Positions 1-9,530 of a DNA stretch of 64,000 nucleotides are shown here, piece after piece. The first letter of the stretch is position 1, and each line of letters begins with the position of its first letter. The stretch comes from Noviluteimonas lactosilytica (GTDB lineage Bacteria > Pseudomonadota > Gammaproteobacteria > Xanthomonadales > Xanthomonadaceae): contig NZ_JAJGAK010000001.1 in NCBI RefSeq assembly GCF_020866925.1, forward strand, positions 1,408,189 to 1,472,188. Direction: 5' to 3'. The translations under genes and the position numbers were made by a program. The notes below the pieces were generated by a model that had not been told where the DNA came from, ran no database searches, and saw only the letters and a list, made by a program, of their open reading frames with translations.

Positions 1-3000
1 GTGATCGTCTCCGCCGGCGGCACGCTCGATGCGGCCGGCGACCTCGGCGACGGCACGGACACGCTGGAACTCGCCGGCACGCTCGATACCGGCGGCGGCA
101 CGTTCTCGCTCGGTGCGGGCGACGATCGGTTCACGCTGCACGACGGCGCGGATGCGGGTGCAGTCGACGGCGGCGCGGGCGCGGATTCGTTCAATACGCA
201 CATCACGTCGAGCGCGGTGCTCGGCGCGGCGACCGGGTTCGAGGCGCTCGCGAAGTCGGGCGTCGGCACGTTGACGGTCGAAGGTCCGTCGGTGTCGCAG
301 TTCGATCGCGTGTCGGTCGACGCAGGCACGCTCACGATCGCTGGCGGCGGCGCGTTGCTCGCCAACGGCGCGGGCTTCGCGACGACCGTGGCGTCGGGCG
401 CGACCTTGCGTGTGGATGGCAGCTTCACCGGCAGCGCGGGGGCGGACACGATGACCGTCGCCGGCACCATCGCGGGGACGGGCGCGATCGCACTCGGCGA
501 CGGCGACGACGTGCTGGTACTGCGCGATGGCGCGGTGCTCGCGAATGTGATCGACGGCGGATTGCCGACCGCGAGCGACAGCGTCGTGCTCGATACCGCG
601 TCCATGCTCGACTTCGATGCGACGCAGACGATCAACTTCGAAACGCTGCAAAAACTTGGCCTGGGACTCGCGAACGTCCTCGGCGATTCGTCGTTCACGA
701 CAGTGCGTGTCGATGCGGGCACGCTCGCGGTGGCGAACACGCTCTCGGCGAACACCTTCCAGCTCGCCGACGCTACGACGCTCCGGATCGATGGCCAGGC
801 CATCGGCGCGATCGCCGGCAGTGCCGGTCTCAACACGATCGTGGTGGCTGGCGGCGCGACGTTCACCGGCGGCGGCGATTTCGGCGCGGGCAACGACGTG
901 CTCGACGTCGCCGGTCGCCTCGACACCGAGTCCGGTGCGGTGCTGCTGGGCGACGGCGACGATCGCCTCGTCGTGCACGACTCGACCGCGATCGTCGGTG
1001 CAGGCGGCATCGATGCGGGCGCAGGCAACGACACGCTCGGCGTGGACGTGGGCGCAGGCAATCGCGTGCCGCTGCCGGCGCTCACCGGCTTCGAATCGCT
1101 GGCGAAGCTGGGCCAGGGCGCGTTGCAACTCGACGGCGCTTCCACCTTCATCGATGTCACCGCGAGCGAAGGCCTGCTGCACGTCGCGGGCAACGCTTCG
1201 CTCGTCGCGCAGAACCTGGTGGTCGAAAGCGCGGGCACGTTGCAACTCGACGGCGGCTTCGCGGGGACCGCGGGCGACGATGTCGCAACGATCGGCGGCA
1301 CGGTGACGGGCGCAGGGGCGTTCGCACTCGGCGCCGGCAACGACCTGCTCGCGCTGCTCGACGGTGCGAACGTGTCCGCCCTCGCCTCCCCGCTCGACGG
1401 CGGCGCGGGCACCGACACGCTGCAGACCGACATCGCGACGACGGCGAGCCTCGCCGCGGCGATCGACTTCGAAGGTCTCGCGAAAACCAACGTCGGCACC
1501 TTGCGCATCGATGGCCCCGCGACGACGGTGTTCGACACGGTCGACGTGCAGGGCGGCACGCTGGTCGTCGGCGCGACTGCCCGACTGGAAGGCGCGACGT
1601 CGACGACGGTGGCGCAAGGCGCGACGTTGCAGGTCGATGGCGCGTTCGCTGGTTCGGCGGGCGACGATCTGTTCTTCCTCGCCGGTGCGTTGCGTGGCGA
1701 CGGCGAGGTCTCGCTCGGTGCGGGACGCGACACGCTGCAACTCGCCGACGGCGCGACGTTCGCCGACACACCGGTCGATGGCGGCGACGGCAGCGACGTT
1801 GTCGTCGCCGAGATCGGGACGTCCGCGACGCTGGGGCCGATCGCAAACTTCGAATCCCTGCAGAAGCATGGTGCCGGCACGCTCACCGCGAACGCATCGC
1901 AATCCTTAGCGCTCACCGACGTCCATGCGGGCACGCTCGCGGTCGGCGCAGGCGCGACGTACCGCAGCCAGGCGACGATGGTCGCCGCGGGCGCGACGCT
2001 CGATGTCGCGGGCCGGTTCGTCGGCACCGACGGCGACGATACGTTCGCGTCTAACGGCATCGTGCGCGGTTCCTTCGATTTCGCTGCGGGCGATGATGGC
2101 GTTCGATTCTCCGGAGGTCCGAATGCGCCGCTGCTTCTCACCGGCGGCGACGGCAACGACACGCTGACGTTCGACGGCATGGCGCTCGATGACGGGCATG
2201 TCGCGAGCCTGCAAGGCTGGGAGCGCATGTCGCTCGAACACGGCAGCGCACTCACGTTGTCGACGGCGATGGATGGCGTCGACCTGCTGGCGATCGATGC
2301 CACGTCGTCGTTGTTCGCGCGCAGCGGCGCGTCACTGATGGGAAGCCTCTCGAACGACGGCGAATTGCATGTCGATGCGTCGCGCATGGCGATCACGGGC
2401 GGTTACGCGGCGGGCGCGAACGCGTCGTTGTTCGTCACCGTGTCGCCGGGCAGCAACAGCGCCGGCGGTCTCGACATCGCAGGCGATGTCACGGGCACGA
2501 CGCAGGTCGTGTTCGCCAGCGACGGCTCGACCGGCGGCAGCACCGAGTCGATCCTCGTGATCGACAGCCCGGACGATGTGCGCGGCAATGGCGGCTTCAC
2601 GATCGCGGGCAGCAGCGATAACGCGTTGCGCCTCGCGGGCAGCCCGTTCGCGTGGACGTTCGATCAGGCGGACGACAATCGCTGGTACCTCGACACCGAC
2701 GCCACCGTGGTGATGCCCGAAGTCGCGGGCTACGCCACGCTCGCCGCTATCGGCTTCGACACGACGCGCACTGCGCAGCAGGCGTTGTTCGGCCATCTCG
2801 ATTCGGTGCGCGGCTCGATCGATTGCGCGCGCGAGGGTGCGCACCGAGATGGCACGCTTCGCACGGAGCGCTCCGACTGCAGCGGGTTCTGGATCTCCGC
2901 CATCGCGACGGAAACGCGCGTCGGCGCCGGTCCTGGCTTCGCCTACAGCGGCGACGTCAACGGCATGTACCTCGGCGTCGACCGCACCCTGGACGATCGC

Positions 3001-3699
3001 GAGGATCGCGAAATCCGCGTCGGCGGCTACGCGGGCACGGCGCGGGGCAACTACTGGACGTCGGGCGCCTCGACGGGCCCGATCGCGGCGAGCGATGCGA
3101 ACATGCGGCTCGAAGGCCCCGCCTACGGCGCGTACGCCGAGTGGCTCTGGTCGAACGGCTCCTACGCGAGCACGTCGCTCGGGCAGCAGCACCACGATGC
3201 CGAAGTGATCGCGAACGACGGCTTCCGCCAGCACATCAACGGGTCCAGCACCGGCCTCGTGCAACAGATCGGCTGGAAGCGCGCGGTAGAACACGGTTGG
3301 TCGCTCGAACCGCAACTGCAGGTCGGCGTCACCAAGCAGCAATGGCACGACGTGGTCGACGCGAGCGGCAAGGCGCTCACCCTGCACGACGATGTGCTTG
3401 GCCACGCGCGCGCGTCGCTGCGGGTGGATCGCGCGATCGATGCGAGCAACGGCACGTGGCGTCCGTGGTTCGCCGTCGGTCTCGAAGACACGTTCGGCGA
3501 AACCGCATCGAGCGTGTCGGTCGCGAGCGTGGCGTTGCCGAACGAACAAGTCGGCCAACGCTGGACGTTCGACGCGGGCCTCGAAGCGACCTTGCACGAA
3601 GGCGTGACGGTGTTCGGCGCGGTCGGCCTGGCGAACGAACTCAACGGGACGTCGAAGGAAACGCGGCAGGCGCGCTTCGGGGTGCGCTGGAATTGGTGA
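1..3699 (+). CDS. Autotransporter adhesin, 5'-truncated by the window
   Basis: The open frame runs in from upstream, so the true start is outside the window. The visible 1232 residues are about 900 residues of Gly/Asp/Ala-rich passenger followed by a C-terminal beta-barrel. The passenger repeats a block of roughly 160 residues containing GDGDD or GAGDD turns, a DGGAGxD segment and an FExLAK segment, as expected of a parallel beta-helix. A helical linker starts near residue 900. From about residue 950 alternating aromatic strands form the autotransporter domain, which ends with an aromatic residue (WNW). By family, the barrel inserts into the outer membrane and exposes the passenger at the surface (type Va secretion). 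The adhesin role is inferred from the repeats. Confidence 0.88.
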   Translation: MIVSAGGTLDAAGDLGDGTDTLELAGTLDTGGGTFSLGAGDDRFTLHDGADAGAVDGGAGADSFNTHITSSAVLGAATGFEALAKSGVGTLTVEGPSVSQFDRVSVDAGTLTIAGGGALLANGAGFATTVASGATLRVDGSFTGSAGADTMTVAGTIAGTGAIALGDGDDVLVLRDGAVLANVIDGGLPTASDSVVLDTASMLDFDATQTINFETLQKLGLGLANVLGDSSFTTVRVDAGTLAVANTLSANTFQLADATTLRIDGQAIGAIAGSAGLNTIVVAGGATFTGGGDFGAGNDVLDVAGRLDTESGAVLLGDGDDRLVVHDSTAIVGAGGIDAGAGNDTLGVDVGAGNRVPLPALTGFESLAKLGQGALQLDGASTFIDVTASEGLLHVAGNASLVAQNLVVESAGTLQLDGGFAGTAGDDVATIGGTVTGAGAFALGAGNDLLALLDGANVSALASPLDGGAGTDTLQTDIATTASLAAAIDFEGLAKTNVGTLRIDGPATTVFDTVDVQGGTLVVGATARLEGATSTTVAQGATLQVDGAFAGSAGDDLFFLAGALRGDGEVSLGAGRDTLQLADGATFADTPVDGGDGSDVVVAEIGTSATLGPIANFESLQKHGAGTLTANASQSLALTDVHAGTLAVGAGATYRSQATMVAAGATLDVAGRFVGTDGDDTFASNGIVRGSFDFAAGDDGVRFSGGPNAPLLLTGGDGNDTLTFDGMALDDGHVASLQGWERMSLEHGSALTLSTAMDGVDLLAIDATSSLFARSGASLMGSLSNDGELHVDASRMAITGGYAAGANASLFVTVSPGSNSAGGLDIAGDVTGTTQVVFASDGSTGGSTESILVIDSPDDVRGNGGFTIAGSSDNALRLAGSPFAWTFDQADDNRWYLDTDATVVMPEVAGYATLAAIGFDTTRTAQQALFGHLDSVRGSIDCAREGAHRDGTLRTERSDCSGFWISAIATETRVGAGPGFAYSGDVNGMYLGVDRTLDDREDREIRVGGYAGTARGNYWTSGASTGPIAASDANMRLEGPAYGAYAEWLWSNGSYASTSLGQQHHDAEVIANDGFRQHINGSSTGLVQQIGWKRAVEHGWSLEPQLQVGVTKQQWHDVVDASGKALTLHDDVLGHARASLRVDRAIDASNGTWRPWFAVGLEDTFGETASSVSVASVALPNEQVGQRWTFDAGLEATLHEGVTVFGAVGLANELNGTSKETRQARFGVRWNW

Positions 3700-3729
3700 C
3701 GGAGAACCGGGCGATCGATCTCCGGGTGA

Positions 3730-4443
3730 TCAGCGCAACGTCGCGCAGTCGAGCGGCACGGTGCGCGGCGCGGCGATGTCCCGCGCCGCCACCGCCGCGT
3801 CGAACGTCGATGCGGCGGCGACGTCGATCCATCCCTGCGTCCGCACGTTGCCGATCGGCTCCACCTTCGCGCCGCTGAAACCGGCGGCGCGCACCTGCGC
3901 TTCGCGGCGCTGCGCGGACGCTTCGCTGCCGAATCGGCCCAGCGCGACGCCATTGGCATCCACGCCCGTCGGCATCACCAACAGATCGTCGAGCCCGGCG
4001 GCGGTCATGCGATCGGCCAAGGCTTGCGCCGCTTCGCGCGATGCGAGCGGCGGCACGAGCACGCGCCATCCGCGCGCGCCACTGACTTCGTTGCGCGAAC
4101 GCGTGCGCACGACCTGCGGTTGCAGCACGTCGTTCGCGCGTCGCAACAACGCCGGGTTGTCGAAGGGACCGAACGACACGCAGCGCGCGTCGGCGGGGAT
4201 CGCCGCGGTGGCGACGGACGAGGCGATCGTCGCGCGCGCGGTCGTGGTCGCGGGCACCGCTGCGGTGGCGGGCGCTGCAACAGACCGCGGTCGCGACGGC
4301 ACTTCGCTCAGCAATTGCAGGCGCGACACGTCGGCGGGGAGTTCGATACGATCGTCGCGCTTCGGCGGTTCGCGCAACGCCCACCATGCGGCGATGCCGA
4401 GATTGAGGACGACCAGGAAGACGATCAGCGCGCGCTGGATCAT
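3730..4443 (-). CDS. SPOR-domain membrane protein
   Basis: 237 residues. One N-terminal TM helix (about residues 5-24, ending AAWWAL) is followed by an Ala/Thr/Pro-rich linker and a C-terminal SPOR-like region from about residue 85 (CVSFGPFDN, then GWRVLVPPL and an ALGRFGSEASAQRREAQVR-type repeat). SPOR domains bind denuded peptidoglycan glycans, often at the septum. It is the last gene of birA-coaX-SPOR; its ATG overlaps the coaX stop (ATGA), so translation is probably coupled. The same order is common in gammaproteobacteria. The exact role in the cell is not known. Confidence 0.85.
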   Translation of the reverse strand: MIQRALIVFLVVLNLGIAAWWALREPPKRDDRIELPADVSRLQLLSEVPSRPRSVAAPATAAVPATTTARATIASSVATAAIPADARCVSFGPFDNPALLRRANDVLQPQVVRTRSRNEVSGARGWRVLVPPLASREAAQALADRMTAAGLDDLLVMPTGVDANGVALGRFGSEASAQRREAQVRAAGFSGAKVEPIGNVRTQGWIDVAAASTFDAAVAARDIAAPRTVPLDCATLR

Positions 4444-5153
4444 GCGGTGCGCTCCAGGGTCGCCCAGTGCGCGAGGCCTTCGAGCACGAGACCCGGACGC
4501 GATTCCGCATCGGGAAGATGCATGCGCAACGGATCGGCGCCGCCGCCATGCAGCAGCACGCGCGGTGCGACGCCGAGTCGACGCGTCGCTTCAGCGAGGC
4601 TGCGTTCGATGAGCGCGATCGCCGCACCTTCGCACCCCGACACCAGCGCGTCTTCCGTGTCGTCCGCGAATTCAACGTAAGCGCCGCCGATCGGCGCAAG
4701 CTGCGTGGCGCGCGCATGCAGCATTTCGCGCATCAGCGTCGGCGACGGCGCGATGCGTCCGCCATGGTGGCGGCCTTCGCGGTCGACGAGATCGATCGTC
4801 AGGCCCGTGCCGACACCGACGACGAGCGAGGGCCACGCGTCGCGCGCCCCGATCATCGCCAGGAAACGATCGACGCCGAGCTTGTGCGGCGTCGCATACG
4901 CGATGCGCAAGCCGTCGAGGCGCGCACTCGTGCGTGCGATGCAAACCCGCCGGAACTTGCGCGACAACGCATCGAGCAGTTGCACGCGCGCGTCTTCGGA
5001 CGCCACGCTCGCGACGAACGCGACGCCGCCCGAAGGCAACGCATCGAATTCCGACGGCGCGAACGCACGCACCGCCCCCGGCACGCCATCGTCGCCGAGC
5101 GGTGCGCACTTCAGGCGCGTGTTGCCGAAATCGAACAGCCAGTCCTGCGTCAT
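4440..5153 (-). CDS. coaX: Type III pantothenate kinase
   Basis: 237 residues. It catalyses the first step of coenzyme A synthesis, phosphorylation of pantothenate by ATP. The N-terminal phosphate-binding motif DFGNTRLK (from residue 7), the central VGVGTGLTIDLVD motif and the following GGRIAPSP segment are the signature of the CoaX (ASKHA-fold) family. Length is slightly below the usual 240-260. It overlaps birA by ATGA on one side and the SPOR gene by ATGA on the other, so the three form a tight minus-strand operon. Pairing of birA with coaX (sometimes as a fusion) is well known and supports the call. Confidence 0.95.
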   Translation of the reverse strand: MTQDWLFDFGNTRLKCAPLGDDGVPGAVRAFAPSEFDALPSGGVAFVASVASEDARVQLLDALSRKFRRVCIARTSARLDGLRIAYATPHKLGVDRFLAMIGARDAWPSLVVGVGTGLTIDLVDREGRHHGGRIAPSPTLMREMLHARATQLAPIGGAYVEFADDTEDALVSGCEGAAIALIERSLAEATRRLGVAPRVLLHGGGADPLRMHLPDAESRPGLVLEGLAHWATLERTA

Positions 5154-6133
5154 GCGTCGCGCGTCCGAACGCTCACGTCGCCGGAGTGGACCACACGCAG
5201 CTCGCCGCCGTCGAGGCGCACGCGCAATGCGCCGTCGGGCGCGAGTCCTTCCGCGACGGCGTTCCGGGTTCCGTCGTGCTGGTGCAACACCACGGCGCGA
5301 CCGGCCAACGCGTCGAGCGCTGCATGGCGTGCGAGGAAGGGTTCGAGGCCGTCGCGATCGAATTGCGCGAGCGCGGGCAAGAGTTGCGCGAGCACCGCGG
5401 CCGCGACCGCGTTGCGCGGGCGCGTTTCGCCGAGCGACGCGAGGTCGCACCAGGGCTGGTCGATCTCGCGCGCGATCGCCTCGGGCATGCGCACGTTGAG
5501 GCCGAGGCCGACCACCGCGCGCACCGGGCCGCCGTGTTCGCCGCCGCCTTCGACGAGCAGGCCGCCGAGTTTGCGCAGCCCCGGGCCGGCTTCGACGACA
5601 AGATCGTTGGGCCACTTCAGGCGCACCGATCCGTGACCCAGCGCCTGCAGGGCTTCGGCGGCCGCGATGCCCGCGACCAGCGACAAGCCGCCCAACCGCG
5701 CGAGCCCGCCGCCGAAGTGGCGGGCGACCGACAGATAGAGATGCGCCGCCAGCGGAGATGCCCAGGTCCGCCCGCGACGACCGCGGCCGCCCGTCTGCCG
5801 CTCGGCGAGCAGCACATCCGTTCCGCGCAGGCTCGTGTTGCGGCGCAGCAGTTCCGAGTTGGTCGAGTCGATCGACCAGGCGACCTCGAGGGTCGCCAGT
5901 TCCGCGCGGGCATCGGCCGGCACGGCCGCTTCGATGCCCGCCGCATCGAGCAGATCGAGCGGTTGCTCGAGCGCATACCCGGTGCCGGCGCGCGCCGCGA
6001 TGCCCACGCCGGCCGCGCGCAAGGCCTCGATTCGCTTCCAGATTGCGGCCCGCGAGGTGCCTGCTTCGCGCGCGAGCAGGTCGCCGCTGGCGGGGCCTTC
6101 GGCGAGCCGGGCGAGGAGGTCGCGGTCGTCCAT
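5150..6133 (-). CDS. birA: Biotin--[acetyl-CoA-carboxylase] ligase / biotin repressor
   Basis: 327 residues. An N-terminal winged helix (about residues 1-60, 'GTSRAAIWKRIEALRAAGV') precedes the ligase domain with the adenylate-binding motif GRGRRGRTW near residue 115, the catalytic KWPND motif and a C-terminal beta domain. It attaches biotin to the biotin carboxyl carrier protein and, with the HTH present, could also repress biotin genes. First gene of the birA-coaX-SPOR operon; the stop overlaps the coaX start. The ATG at 6133 gives the complete winged helix. Confidence 0.95.
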   Translation of the reverse strand: MDDRDLLARLAEGPASGDLLAREAGTSRAAIWKRIEALRAAGVGIAARAGTGYALEQPLDLLDAAGIEAAVPADARAELATLEVAWSIDSTNSELLRRNTSLRGTDVLLAERQTGGRGRRGRTWASPLAAHLYLSVARHFGGGLARLGGLSLVAGIAAAEALQALGHGSVRLKWPNDLVVEAGPGLRKLGGLLVEGGGEHGGPVRAVVGLGLNVRMPEAIAREIDQPWCDLASLGETRPRNAVAAAVLAQLLPALAQFDRDGLEPFLARHAALDALAGRAVVLHQHDGTRNAVAEGLAPDGALRVRLDGGELRVVHSGDVSVRTRDA

Positions 6134-6298
6134 GCGGGATGCGGATGTGAGGCCGGGAAGAGGAAGCGGCGATTATGCGGGCGCGGTCCGCCCGACAGGC
6201 GGTCGGATCCCATGCAACCTTCTGCGCCGACACGGCATCCACGATATAGTCCGTGGCCCGACCCGCCTGGCCGTGCCCCCGCACCAGGATCTCCCACC

Positions 6299-6610
6299 AT
6301 GACGTCCCGTGCCCTTCTCTGCGTCCTCCTGCTGACTTCCGGCACGACGGTCGCTGCGCGCGAAGTCCACCTCGCCGGCCCGAACGGCGGAGGCGGCAAC
6401 GTCCAGCAGTGCCAGGAGATCGACAACGCGGTCGAGGAAGCCACCGCGAAGGTCCCGGCGAAGCCGCGCACGACGAAGACCACCACCGCGCCGAGCCGCA
6501 AGCCCGTGAAGGCCACGCCGGCCGCCCGCAGTTCGGGCGACGACGACGGTGCCGCGCCGCGCCTGTCGACGCCGCGCTGGCACAGCTTCCTGCCGGGCAT
6601 GTTCCGCTAA
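6299..6610 (+). CDS. Small secreted protein, function unknown
   Basis: 103 residues. A clear signal peptide (about residues 1-20, cleaved near VAA-RE) is followed by a short segment with a single Cys (NVQQCQEIDNAVEEATAKV), a Lys/Thr/Pro-rich low-complexity linker and a C-terminal end with Trp and Phe. No family is recognised. It lies divergent from birA (166 bp between start codons) and 23 bp upstream of the MtfA-like gene on the same strand, so the two may be co-transcribed. Confidence 0.6.
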   Translation: MTSRALLCVLLLTSGTTVAAREVHLAGPNGGGGNVQQCQEIDNAVEEATAKVPAKPRTTKTTTAPSRKPVKATPAARSSGDDDGAAPRLSTPRWHSFLPGMFR

Positions 6611-6633
6611 GCACGCTTCGATAAGCGCGCCGC

Positions 6634-7380
6634 TTGCGTTCGCTCTTCCGGCGCCTGTTGCGCCCCGACCCCATCGATGACGCGCTCTGGCGCGACGCGA
6701 TCGCGCGCGTGCCGTTCGTCGAAGCGCTCGATGCCGCGCGCACGACGAAGCTGCATGCCCTCGCCTCGCGCTTCCTGCACGAGAAGACGATCACGCCGAT
6801 CGGCGACCTCGCGCTCGACGACGCGCAACGCGTGCAACTCGCCGCGCTGTGCTGCCTGCCGTTGATCGAGTTCGGGCCCGAGGGCCTGCACGGATGGTCG
6901 CAGTTGCTCGTGTATCCCGATGCGTTCCGCGTCAATCGCACGCATGTCGATGCGGCGGGCGTGATGCACGAATGGGACGACGAGTTGATCGGTGAGGCAT
7001 GGGAATCGGGACCGGTGATCCTGTCGTGGGCCGACATCCAGGCCGATTTCGAATCGCCGCGCGACGGCTTCTGCGTCGCCGTGCACGAGATCGCGCACAA
7101 GCTCGATGCGCTCGATGGCGTGCTCGACGGCACGCCACCGTTGCCGCGCGCATGGCAACGCGATTGGGCGGACGACTTCCAGGAGGCGTACGACACGTTC
7201 GCCGATCTCGTCGATCGCAATCGCAGGACCGAGATCGACCCTTACGCCGCGGAAGCGCCGGAAGAATTCTTCGCCGTGTGCACCGAGTACCACTTCAGCG
7301 CGCCTGCGTTGTTGCGCCGATCGCTGCCGACTGTCGCCGCGCATCTCGAAAGACTCTACGGCCCTTCGCCGTTCGCCTGA
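6634..7380 (+). CDS. mtfA: MtfA-family zinc peptidase
   Basis: 248 residues. A zinc-binding HExxH motif lies at residues 151-155 (VHEIAHKLD), followed by the downstream EFFAVCTEYHF segment that supplies the third ligand in this family. Known MtfA (E. coli YeeI) is a cytosolic metallopeptidase that binds the glucose-PTS repressor Mlc; whether that partner exists here cannot be told. The chosen start is a TTG, since no in-frame ATG precedes the conserved region; this start is uncertain. The gene ends 1 bp from the stop of phoQ on the opposite strand. Confidence 0.85.
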   Translation: MRSLFRRLLRPDPIDDALWRDAIARVPFVEALDAARTTKLHALASRFLHEKTITPIGDLALDDAQRVQLAALCCLPLIEFGPEGLHGWSQLLVYPDAFRVNRTHVDAAGVMHEWDDELIGEAWESGPVILSWADIQADFESPRDGFCVAVHEIAHKLDALDGVLDGTPPLPRAWQRDWADDFQEAYDTFADLVDRNRRTEIDPYAAEAPEEFFAVCTEYHFSAPALLRRSLPTVAAHLERLYGPSPFA

Positions 7381-7381
7381 C

Positions 7382-8797
7382 TTACAACCCAGGCGGCAGC
7401 TTCACCTCGAAGCGCGCGCCGCCGAGTTCTTCCGAACGCTTCACTTCGAGTTCGCCGCGATAACCGCGGACGATGTCCTGCACGATGGCCAGGCCGATGC
7501 CGTGGCCCTGCACGCGTTCGTCGCCGCGCACGCCGCGTTGCAGGAGTTCGTGCACGCGTTCGGCCGCGATGCCCGGACCGTCGTCGTCGACGGCGATGAA
7601 CAACCCGTCGCGCCGGCCCGGCGACGTCTCGCCCACGCGCACCGTCAACAACACGCGCGCGCGCGCCCACTTGAACGCGTTCTCGAGCAGGTTGCCCAGC
7701 AACTCCTGCAGATCGCCCGGTTCGCCGTGGAAGCGCGCATTCGGATCGAGGTCGAATTCGCACAGCACCTTGCGCGCGAAATAGACCTTCTCCAAGCCGA
7801 GCACGATCTGCTCGGCGTGCGGCTCGATGTCGATCGGCGCGGCGAACAACGCGTGGCCGCTCGAAGCCGCGCGCGCGAGCTGGTACGACACCATCTCGTT
7901 CATGCGCCGCAACTGCGTGGCGACTTCTTCCTTGAGTTCGTCTTCCGGCGTGGGGTTGTCGATGCGCGCGCGCAGCACGGCGAGCGGCGTCTTCAGGCTG
8001 TGCGCGAGGTCGGCGAGCGTGTTGCGCTGGCGATCGAGGTTTTCGCGCTCGCTCTCGATGAAGGCATTGATGCTTTCGGTGAGCGGTTCGAGTTCGCGCG
8101 GATGCTGCGCGCTCATGCGTACCTGCTGGCCACGATGCACGCGCTTGAGTTCGGCGACGACCTGGCGCAACGGACGCAGGCTCCAGCGCAGCACGAGCAT
8201 CTGCAACAACAACAGCACGAGCCCCGCGCCGCCGAGGTAACCCCACAGCGCACGGCGGAACACACGGATCTGCGCAGCGAGCGCACTCGTGTCCTCGGAG
8301 ATGTACACGGTGTACGGGAACTCGCCCTGCGGCCCCCCTTCGGCCCACACCAGGCCTTTGCCGAGGCGGTAGACCTCGCCGGGCTTGCCGTCGCTGCGCG
8401 TGATCGGCAGCGGGCCTTCGAACTTGTCGACCGCGGGCGCGAGCATGCCGCCGAGCGGAAGCTCGGGGCCCTGCGCGGACGGCGAATCCCAGTGGCCGCT
8501 GGGCAGCACGACTTCGGCGTAGAGGCCGCTGCCCGGGCGATCGAAGCGCGGTTCCGGCGGTGTGTCGGGCACGTAGAGCGTGCCGTCGCGCAGGAACTCG
8601 ATGCCGCTCGCGTATTCGAGCGCGAAGCTTTCAAGCCGCGTGCGCAGGTTGCTCTGCGCGGTTTCGAGGAAGGCGCGATCGAGCGCATAACCCGCGAGCG
8701 CGAGGAAGGCCACGAGACCCAGACTCGCGGCGAGCAGCTGCCGCGACTGCAGCGAGCGCGCGCGCCAACGATGCTTGTCGAGGAGCGCGTCGCCCAC
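7382..8797 (-). CDS. phoQ: Sensor histidine kinase PhoQ
   Basis: 471 residues. TM1 (about residues 20-40), a periplasmic sensor domain of about 135 residues, TM2 (about 180-200), HAMP-like linker, HisKA with the phospho-acceptor in LAHSLKTPLAVL, and a HATPase domain with N box (LLENAFKW), DDGPGI and GHGIGLAI. It autophosphorylates and passes phosphate to PhoP; PhoQ proteins sense divalent cations, acid or antimicrobial peptides. It starts with GTG 10 bp after the phoP stop, in the operon PepSY-like protein-phoP-phoQ. The assignment as PhoQ rather than a generic kinase rests on its PhoP neighbour. Confidence 0.9.
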   Translation of the reverse strand: MGDALLDKHRWRARSLQSRQLLAASLGLVAFLALAGYALDRAFLETAQSNLRTRLESFALEYASGIEFLRDGTLYVPDTPPEPRFDRPGSGLYAEVVLPSGHWDSPSAQGPELPLGGMLAPAVDKFEGPLPITRSDGKPGEVYRLGKGLVWAEGGPQGEFPYTVYISEDTSALAAQIRVFRRALWGYLGGAGLVLLLLQMLVLRWSLRPLRQVVAELKRVHRGQQVRMSAQHPRELEPLTESINAFIESERENLDRQRNTLADLAHSLKTPLAVLRARIDNPTPEDELKEEVATQLRRMNEMVSYQLARAASSGHALFAAPIDIEPHAEQIVLGLEKVYFARKVLCEFDLDPNARFHGEPGDLQELLGNLLENAFKWARARVLLTVRVGETSPGRRDGLFIAVDDDGPGIAAERVHELLQRGVRGDERVQGHGIGLAIVQDIVRGYRGELEVKRSEELGGARFEVKLPPGL

Positions 8798-8807
8798 AGG
8801 CTATAGG

Positions 8808-9491
8808 TCAGTCCCCGCTGCGCGGGATCGCGAAGCGGTAACCGCGGCCGCGCACGGTCTCGATCGGCTTGAGTTCGCCGTCGGGGTCGAGCTTCTTGCG
8901 CAGGCGGCCGATGAAGACTTCGAGCACGTTGGAGTCGCGGTCGAAGTCCTGCTGGTAGATGTGTTCGGTGAGGTCCGCCTTCGAGACCAACTCGCCGGCG
9001 TGCATCATCAGGTACTCGAGCACCTTGTATTCGTACGACGTCAGGTCGACGTTGGTGCCGTTGACGGTGACGGTCTGCGCAGCGAGGTCGAGCACGACCG
9101 GACCGCATTCGAGCGTCGGCTTGCTCCAGCCCGCGGCGCGGCGCACGAGCGCATTGATGCGCGCAAGCAGCTCCTCGACGTGGAAGGGCTTGACCAGGTA
9201 ATCGTCGGCGCCTTGCTTGAGGCCTTCGACCTTGTCCTGCCACGACGAACGCGCGGTGAGGATCAGCACCGGGAATTTCTTGCCTTCGTCGCGCAGCGCC
9301 TTGATCAACTCCATGCCCGACATCTTGGGCAGGCCGAGGTCGATGATGCCGAGGTCGAACGGGACCTCGCGGCCCATGTACAGACCTTCTTCACCGTCCT
9401 GGGCGGAGTCCACGGCGAATCCTTCGCGCTTGAGGCGTGCCGAGAGGGTTTCGCGAAGCGGGGCTTCGTCTTCGACGAGCAGGATGCGCAT
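8808..9491 (-). CDS. phoP: OmpR-family response regulator PhoP
   Basis: 227 residues. Receiver domain with acidic pair at the N-terminus (VEDE), phospho-acceptor D51 (IIDLGLP), T79 and K101 (LVKPF), followed by an OmpR/PhoB winged helix ending in the typical VRGRGYRF. As I remember the Xanthomonas PhoP sequence, it is nearly the same over its whole length. It is preceded by the PepSY-like gene (38 bp) and followed by phoQ (10 bp). In Xanthomonas PhoP governs Mg2+ and virulence responses; that role here is inference from homology. Confidence 0.93.
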   Translation of the reverse strand: MRILLVEDEAPLRETLSARLKREGFAVDSAQDGEEGLYMGREVPFDLGIIDLGLPKMSGMELIKALRDEGKKFPVLILTARSSWQDKVEGLKQGADDYLVKPFHVEELLARINALVRRAAGWSKPTLECGPVVLDLAAQTVTVNGTNVDLTSYEYKVLEYLMMHAGELVSKADLTEHIYQQDFDRDSNVLEVFIGRLRKKLDPDGELKPIETVRGRGYRFAIPRSGD

Positions 9492-9530
9492 GGTGACTCC
9501 GTGTCTGCGATGGCCTGAGCGGCCGTTGGC

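Noticed and set aside
4440-7220. 926-codon minus-strand frame spanning coaX to the MtfA region
   Set aside because: Only its last 237 codons (coaX) are real; the upstream part runs out of frame through birA and antisense to others.
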